Source: Scolanthus callimorphus (lineage: Eukaryota > Cnidaria > Anthozoa > Actiniaria > Edwardsiidae). From it: a DNA stretch of 64,000 nt. Below are positions 57,913-64,000 of this stretch, in pieces; position 1 is the first letter of the stretch, and every line of letters begins with the position of its first letter. The DNA lies in assembly GCA_033964015.1 (NCBI GenBank), contig CM066916.1:28847404-28911403 (forward strand), in the 5' to 3' direction. The notes below the pieces were generated by a model. That model did not search any database and was not told the origin of the DNA. It saw only the letters and a list, made by a program, of their open reading frames with translations. Both the position numbers and the translations under genes were made by a program.

Positions 57913-60900
57913 CTAGAAACAATGTAAGTAAAGTACGTAGTCAGAGTCGGGTAAGCGTGTGTGTGTGTGTGGGGGGGGGGGGGGGGATTCAATGTTAAAG
58001 TGGTAGGGATGACCGTTGGGTAGTCCGAATATCCACCCTTATATACTATAATGTATGTATGTATGTATACTATACAAAAAACTACCTGGTCAAGAAAAAA
58101 TATCACCCTAAGGACGCTTGCGTTTGTGTGAAAATCAAAGGACGGAGAAAGAGGAGACGTAACCGTGAAAAGCAGAGCGGAAGGTTTCCTTCTTCTTACG
58201 TCTCCGCTTGTACACGTCGCTAACTGTCACAGGAGCGTAGACAGAATTTTGGCAAAGACGGGAAGGCATGCAGGCTTTTTTGTTGCTATTTTCTCTATTT
58301 ATTTTGACTTTACCCATATGTTTACAGTATTTTATGTTTCAAAGAGGGGTGGCCCTGTGCGTCATTCCTAAATGGAGGAATGCTCACCATGAATAATTTA
58401 ACGATATTTTTGATAATATTACTTCAAATTGACCTAAACACATTCAAAATATTTGAACTATCAAGACTACTAGTCAGGATAAGGGTTAATACATCGTTTT
58501 AGTATATTTTTATAGTATATGCCTCGTTCTATTAAAGATTAATACTATTAAGGTACGTAATCAATAAAACGAGCTGTCCGAACCAGCGAATTCACTCATA
58601 GCGTAGTGGTTGGGGTTTGGGTATAGTAACTGGAAAGTTACAGGTTCGAACCCTGATGATTTTCATAATTCTTTTTTTCATTTCTGTAGGTGTAATACCA
58701 TATTTTTCGGACGGTGTGCTTGTCGAGAAAAGAGAATTGGACCAATAAAAAATGGATGTGACCAAGAAGAATAACCCCTTAAAGATACCATTGACAAACA
58801 CGGAAAAATGTCCATCAAGTTTTACAGCGATTCAAAGCGCCCTTTTCTTACTGAAGGGCAAAGTTGCTTCATTGGGTACCCTTAAAGATAACAGATACCA
58901 AAATGTCCTGACTTTTTACCCCTGAAAGGTACTACGAGCACCCCCATCCGACCAATATGGACGCCCCACCTCCCCCGGGTTGCGAACGCATACCCGAGAA
59001 AATGCTCTATAGTCGTTGCCTCGCGGGAAAGCTCTGGTAAACGTCCGTAATAAGAGGTAAAAGTCTTACTTGCGCGCGCCTAGTACTGTGCATTTATGCC
59101 GGGGTCACGTCACGATAAGCGCGCACCACAGGGGGATTCACCCGCACGCGCGCAAAGTAATACTTTTAACCTCTTATTACGGACATCCCCCGAGCAAGGG
59201 ACTGCAAGCAGTCTAAAGGTTATTTCTCTCAACGGTTCTGTGTCAACGCTCGCACTTGCATCAATAACCAGATGCCAAGTCCAAAGGCTCTGGGTACGAG
59301 AATGTATATTTACGTGTCATGGGTTACTTACCGTCGCCATATTGGTTTTCTGCATCACTCGAGTTGGCCATGTTACATATTTTTAGCTGTTTCACGTCTT
59401 CTGCGACTTCCCCTACAGTCTGTTGGATCTTTTCAACTAAAACATCACATCAATTACAATATTTTAGAACGCGTAATTTCTAGTGAGAACAGTAACAAAG
59501 GAGTGACTGTCTAGGGCTCTTCAATGAGTTATAACATCAGTATAGCTCCTATGGTAATAGACTATTTATTGCTGTGAAGAAATGCTAAATACGATTTTCC
59601 GACGACTTGTTGAAAGTAATTCAGGAGGGGACATTGGGTTGGCGGTTCCGCGGTTTGGGCTGCTTTTATTTCTTGAATTTTCAATGCGGTTTCACGGTTT
59701 TAAAAAAGCCTGCGGAGCACGGTTTTGACATTTTTCAATCACGATTTTTCGGATTTTAATATTTTTGATGCGGTTTTACGGTTTCAAAATGTCTATGTTG
59801 CACAGATTGATCTGCTAATGACCGTTATTTACTCCCGCCACGTTTGCTAACAGAAATCTAATTTGTGAGTTACGGTTTCGGTTTTGATACGATTTTGTGT
59901 GCGTTTTTGCTATTTCGACGTAATGTTTGGGCGGTGAGGTTTTCGTACCTCCCCAATATCCCCCTCAATCAGACTAATTGTTTTTTACACGTTCCATGTG
60001 TTCGGTGTCTGCCTATCAGAATGCGATAAGCGGAGTCAAACACACATAATCCTGAGCAGCACAAGGCGGATTTTAGGGATATCCTTGTCGACCGATTTAT
60101 CTCTAGCTGAGTCAAGTTTCTACACAATGTTGAAATGGACCCTTTCACGTAACTCGAGGATAGCGAGACGTTACCCCAGGTACTGTACTACATATATGGT
60201 CCATGAAACCTGCCTAAAAAGCGTTCCTGTATGGTTTAGAAAAAGAAACTTGGAGAAACAGAGGAGAAAGCAGCAAGAAGTTCAAGCGAGTTATTGACCG
60301 TATCCCAGGGAACAGAAACCCTGAAATTTGTTGTTTTTCCCATGATGAGTTTCTGCAGAAATTCCCTGTGTGTGAAAATGAGACAAGCGATAGCGCTACC
60401 CAAATCTCGCCCGTTCATGGACTGAAAACTCCATGGCAACGCTGAGATACACATGCTAATGATTGATGCGAACGGTTTTGCCTGAGACTCCGGGCCATAA
60501 AACCAAGAGAGCAGATGAGGATGCAAATACTTCTCTTTTCATGTTAAACCAAGCCAGGTTATGTCGCTCTGTCACCCCTGACGGACAACTCGATCTCAGG
60601 GACGGCGGAGCACGTTTTGCCAAGTTTTCATACATTTTCGCTAAACTCAGACCCACCACCTTGCATACAATCTTACTTAACCCTGATCCCCCATCTTCCG
60701 AGGGCCTAAGGCTTTACCTTGTTCTTTTGTAGCAAGAGTGCCAAGGGTTTCATTCATGACTGCTTGGTTTTCTACCATCTGTTTCAGCTTCTCTTGGATT
60801 TCTTTTATTGCCTGAACCACTACTGAGCTACTTTCCACCAACTCTGATAGCAATGTTGCCACCTCATCAGGAGCACGCATTATCATCTCTACACCTGTTG

Positions 60901-62584
60901 AAACAAAACATTGTGACCTCTCTACATGTGTGATTTGCAAATGTTGTTAGTGAATGTACATTTTGGCTTTGCCAAACAGTTGAAGGGGTTTTACGTGTTA
61001 GATTTATTTTGGATAAAGTGACTGAGGACAGCCTGTGTTTCAATGCCATAATTTCACGAAAAAATGTCGCATCTTGACAAGTGATACCTCATTTTGTTTT
61101 TTTCATTTTGTTTTATTTCTTATCCTCTTTAATTTGATGAAACATATATCTTTATGGAATTTCCATTCCGACGCATCGGGTCAAGTTTCGAGAGTTCCAC
61201 GCACTCTGAACCATGTTGGAGATTTTTGAAATTTTAAAAAGAGCTGATTTTAGAGCCAATTTTGTGTGTCTGCTAGGTTTTTTTAAATAAAAAAAATATT
61301 TAAAAAATCATAACTTGAAAAGGGAAATGAACTTCCAAAATCCCGGCACCTTTTTTTAGAACACTTCTTAGTCAACGCTAATAATATGGTGTCAATGAAC
61401 AGAAATAGCAAAAATTAGTGAGGGTCGAACTCACTAAACAGTTAAACTGATGCACTGGGAAGGGAACTCCACAAAAATTGAGAGTTTTGTAAAATAAATG
61501 AAGTTTATATAAAGTAAAAAAGTAAAGTAACCATGCTTATATAGCGCGGCTCAAAGCGCTTTATATTAACGGATAACTCGTCCTATAGAAACCAGCTTTA
61601 TAAACATGAGTGTGTGTTAGCATTGTGAGTTCTGTGACACAGAGGCTGGGCAACTTCTGACGGTCCTCGTGGTTCTTTAACGTCCCTCTGGTTCCATAGT
61701 TTGGCCCAGAACATAAGCTTTAACATGAGGTATCAGTTGTAAGGATATGACCATTTTTCGTGAAATTATGCCATTATAACGAAAAAGTACCATATGTGGG
61801 CTGAGAGTAGAAAATAATATATGAAAATGACCTGAAAAGTGCGGCGAGTTAAGCAACTGAGAGCTCAAACTTGTCTATAACCTTTTTCACAGTCATACAG
61901 AATCTGCACTAAACTAATGGAAGCTCTAAAGTTCTTTAATCCCCTATTTTACATGTCAAATTTAATACACAAAAATACAGTTTTCTGCAACAAACATTTA
62001 CCTTTATCTTCCCATTCTTTCAGTTCGACCTCTGCATCATTCAATGCCATGACGTTCAGAAGTTTCTCCATATCCCTAAAACAACTGTGAAAGAGCCTTT
62101 CATCCCATTCACCAAAATTACAATGAGCCCACTCATTTCTAACCTTGGAGCGCACATCTTTTGCAGCTCCCTGAACTGATGGGTGAAAACGTGGAACACA
62201 ACCAAGAAGTGTCAATACTGCTGAGCCATCACAACTGTCATCAAAAGCAGTAAAATGTGCCATGTGACTCGCCAAACACAACCTGCCCAAGTCAATGGCA
62301 CTTATCACTTTATAATCCCAGTATCTCTTATCCCTTACAGCTTGATTTCCATTGATATTTTTGTACTGGAAGGCTGGGCCCCCAGAACGAAATGCTAGGC
62401 ATTGTCGACCAAATATCTGAGTGTCTATGTGATGCGTCTTCAAGTTTTCATATTCCTTTTCAATGCCATCTTTGAGCGAAGGTCGTGTGCTTGCAATTAC
62501 AACTTTGTTGAGAGCAATTCCAACCACAGCCCATCTCTTCTCGTCTTCAGTAAGATCCATGGTGGCTGCCACAGATGCAGCCAT
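54947..62584 (-). CDS. HEPN(DZIP3-like)-coiled coil-NACHT-LRR receptor, four exons
   Basis: Probable intracellular innate-immune sensor of the NLR class. Exons on the minus strand are 62584-62002, 60894-60718, 59436-59332 and 57912-54947; every intron is phase 1 with GT/AG borders, and they join to 1277 codons (1276 aa plus stop). Order: HEPN domain of the DZIP3 type (about 1-194) with R149-N-E-W-A-H154, the Rx4H ribonuclease motif; two linker exons with heptad-like helices (195-288); NACHT with Walker A GDPGVGKST (365-373) and Walker B VCIIFDGCDEI (about 444-454); winged-helix-like SFYFAHKSFQDFFAALYLA (about 652-670); and ribonuclease-inhibitor-type leucine-rich repeats (about 800-1245). LRRs would sense, NACHT oligomerise, and HEPN act on RNA or bind a partner; these roles are inferred. 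The acceptor-like TTTTTAG before 62605 leaves open an upstream exon. Confidence 0.85.
57955..57986 (+). repeat. (GT)n then poly-G tract
   Basis: A GTGTGT run followed by about 16 G, immediately upstream (on the gene strand) of NLR exon 4, 45-75 bases from its acceptor. On the gene strand this is a C-run plus (CA)n in the distal polypyrimidine region. Confidence 0.9.
58591..58663 (+). repeat. tRNA-derived SINE head or tRNA-like sequence
   Basis: TAGCGTAGTGGTTGG fits a Pol III A-box and GGTTCGAACCC, 30 bases on, a B-box within a CAGG/CCTG T-stem. The anticodon region cannot be folded into a normal tRNA (an extra GTAACT/AGTTAC stem is present), so a SINE or tRNA pseudogene is more likely than a functional tRNA. 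It lies in the last NLR intron on the opposite strand. Confidence 0.5.
59040..59218. mobile_element. MITE relative of 34499-34641 in NLR intron 3
   Basis: ACGTCCGTAATAAGAGGTAA at about 59041 is inverted at 59170-59189 (TTACCTCTTATTACGGACA-like), flanked by GCGCGCG words. The right end GGACTGCAAGCAGTCT matches the terminal repeat of the PAN-exon MITE. The left terminal repeat is decayed. Confidence 0.65.
59289..59304 (-). mobile_element. Solo end of the CATTCTCGTACCCAGA family
   Basis: TCTGGGTACGAGAATG equals the right end of the 53042-53363 element with one base changed. No partner end was found nearby. It lies 28 bases past the donor of NLR exon 3, on the intron side. Confidence 0.5.
59332..59436 (-). 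CDS. NLR exon 3: short coiled-coil linker
   Basis: 105 bases, phase 1 to 1, between acceptor GTGATGTTTTAG and donor GTAAGT. It encodes VEKIQQTVGEVAEDVKQLKI then CNMANSSDAENQYGD. The first half is heptad-like. Too short to stand alone; supported by matching phase with both neighbours. Confidence 0.8.
60718..60894 (-). CDS. NLR exon 2: coiled-coil linker
   Basis: 177 bases, phase 1 to 1, acceptor TTGTTTCAACAG, donor GTAAAG. It encodes a helix-rich segment including VVQAIKEIQEKLKQMVENQA with hydrophobic heptads, likely a dimerising coiled coil between the HEPN and NACHT domains. Confidence 0.85.
61520..61705. repeat. SINE/LINE tail-like blocks in NLR intron 1
   Basis: TATAGCGCGGCTCAAAGCGC with TTTATATT resembles the stem at the end of L2-type tails. 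It is followed near 61655 by GTCCTCGTGGTTCTTTAACG, shared with 1020-1050. Fragmented dispersed repeats. Confidence 0.5.
61884..61910 (-). mobile_element. Solo end of the GAGCAGATTTCG MITE family
   Basis: TTTTCACAGTCATACAGAAT then CTGCAC followed by TA matches the right end of the two MITEs in the metalloproteinase gene. No left end seen. About 90 bases from the NLR exon 1 donor. Confidence 0.6.
62002..62584 (-). CDS. NLR exon 1: HEPN domain
   Basis: ATG at 62584 opens MAASVAATMDLTEDEKRWAV; a second ATG follows at residue 9. The 194-residue segment contains the DZIP3-type signature GRQCLAFRSGG...WDYKVISAIDLGRLCLASHM...LLGCVPRFHP and SKVRNEWAHCNFGEWDE. Donor GTAAAT after GAAGATAAAG, phase 1. 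HEPN Arg and His are both intact, so catalytic competence is possible. Confidence 0.9.
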
Positions 62585-62605
62585 GCTGATGAGGGTAGAC
62601 TTGGC

Positions 62606-63281
62606 CTAAAAATATGTACAATTAAGTACTTTTTTATAAAGAATAATTGGAGGGGTCGCTGTAAGAACGACCTAAGTGACGATTCGGACTGTTTTTCGAT
62701 TTTTCGATTTTTGACAAACAAACTGCGGAAACATTGTTAAAATAGCCTAAAACTAGCCTCTCTTCATTTTCCCCAAAAAAATCGCCACAAGATCGCTGTA
62801 AAACGGTGTTTTCCTTTTTTCAAGCGCAAGGCATTATGGGTAATACTGTAAAAAATTGACAGCACTTCGTCCCTAGCCCCAGTTTTAGATATGTTTTATA
62901 AAGTGCCTAGTCACTAGCACCTGTCAACTGAATATTGCGCCCAATGCATTCTTTTGGATTCAAAACTAACCCAAATTGTCTTGACAGTGCAGAAATTCTG
63001 CTACAGAACAACAGAGAAGCTTCATAATACTCAAAGAGTCATCACACGGCCTGCCAAATTCTTTGTGACTCGATTTTGCTCGTAAAATGTGCTCCTCTAA
63101 AGTTTGTCTCTACCGACTTTATTTGCTTTATGATGCAAGCAAAGCGGCTCCTGTAGTAGAAAATGACTTGAAAAAAGCACTTATAAAGCGAATTCATGGC
63201 TCGCTCTCTGTTCGACAAGCGAAACCAAGAATCCAACTGTCTTCACTGAAAAGGGTGAGCCCTTAGTCTTTTCAAACAGCG

Positions 63282-63314
<33 letters not shown>

Positions 63315-64000
63315 CAGTAGGACTTTTCCTTTCTTTTTTTCAAGTGGAAGAACATAATAACATTGCAAAATAAGCGAAATTACAGAAATAAATTCGGGCT
63401 ACAAAGGGTTAACAATGCGCCAGGTAGGATGAAAAGCTCTTTTGTATTCAAAACAATAGACAAATCTATGCGGTTTTATAGCAAAAAACCCTAGGCTTAC
63501 CGCCAGTTTTTGGGTTAGGTTAGCCTTCGGGTTAGATATGCTCGCACTTTTAGATTGGATCTTATTGACAAGATGTCGGTGCGCTCGTATTCACAAGCAG
63601 TAGGGGACAATCTATCCAATCAGAAAACACAACAAAGAGCTATTGTAAGGTTTTAGCGACGCATGCGCAGAAAATACAGGGCTCTGGGAACGAGATTGGG
63701 TTCCCGTGTCTTGTCATTTGTGATGTTTCACAAAATGCAAATAGACAGAGAGATTTAGTTGCTCAAATGTTTAGAAATTTGGCCAGTAAAGAAGTTGAAT
63801 TCTGTTTAACAGTTCTATTAATTGGCAAAAGGTGGACTGGTAAAAAAAAGCCCGGTTGTCTGGCTCAAGTAGGTTTACGAATAGAGTAAGGGTTACAGGG
63901 GCTAGTGGAGTTTAAGACCGATGTCTTAGTCAAGTACATGTTATAAATATTGCTGACAGATACACAGAATGTCACGAACAACAGTCACGCAACTCGACTG
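62606..64000. other. No gene recognised; poly-G tract
   Basis: A G run of 20 lies at 63295-63314 after a T run. GGGCTCTGGGAACGAGATTG near 63678 resembles the CATTCTCG-type transposon end. Any upstream exon or promoter of the NLR gene should lie here, but none can be assigned. Confidence 0.45.

Noticed and set aside
58165..58290. Extra micro-exon of the NLR gene near 58218-58241
   Set aside because: A 24-base segment has AG/GT borders in phase 1, but it is too short to support without transcripts, and the gene joins well without it.
58591..58663. Functional tRNA gene
   Set aside because: A- and B-box words are present, but the middle does not fold as an anticodon arm; kept only as a tRNA-derived repeat.

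Overview
This window looks like eukaryotic nuclear DNA from a metazoan, most likely an anthozoan cnidarian (coral or sea anemone). The evidence is phase-consistent introns with canonical GT/AG borders, a HEPN(DZIP3-like)-NACHT-LRR receptor, a secreted PAN-domain exon, a matrix metalloproteinase, an L2/CR1-type LINE tail and very many short inverted-repeat DNA elements. The taxon is inferred from gene content and repeat style; no search was run. No bacterial-type genes, rRNA or CRISPR array were seen.

Layout. 1-34 kb is almost gene-free and repeat-dominated. It holds a 6.3 kb satellite of 76-bp monomers whose middle 1.3 kb is inverted (4.55-10.9 kb), a degenerate minisatellite interrupted by a 1.14 kb DNA element (11.3-15.2 kb), a diverged satellite relative (18.8-20.65 kb), and several non-autonomous transposons with clear terminal inverted repeats and target-site duplications. 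One orphan coding-like exon (28770-28964, minus) has a decayed copy at 15524-15664. 34.5-35 kb carries a PAN-domain secreted-protein exon (minus). 36.6-44 kb holds a 5'-truncated LINE, a 1.43 kb tandem duplication whose second copy is split by an insertion, and a 1.1 kb palindrome.

45-46.5 kb is an array of about nine 128-bp units, each carrying back-to-back TGACGTCA sites and most an E-box. It lies just upstream of a six-exon matrix metalloproteinase gene (47292-51828, plus; 467 aa) with hemopexin repeats. That protein has Asp in place of the third zinc-ligand His and no recognisable cysteine switch. From 62.6 down to 54.9 kb (minus) is a four-exon gene for a 1276-aa HEPN - coiled coil - NACHT - LRR protein, probably an intracellular innate-immune NLR with a ribonuclease-like N-terminal domain. 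Its last codons and stop lie in the terminal repeat of a TTAA-flanked transposon.

The two complete genes share no obvious pathway. What links the window is heavy colonisation by short DNA transposons, several of which touch gene boundaries (a splice donor, a stop codon, introns).
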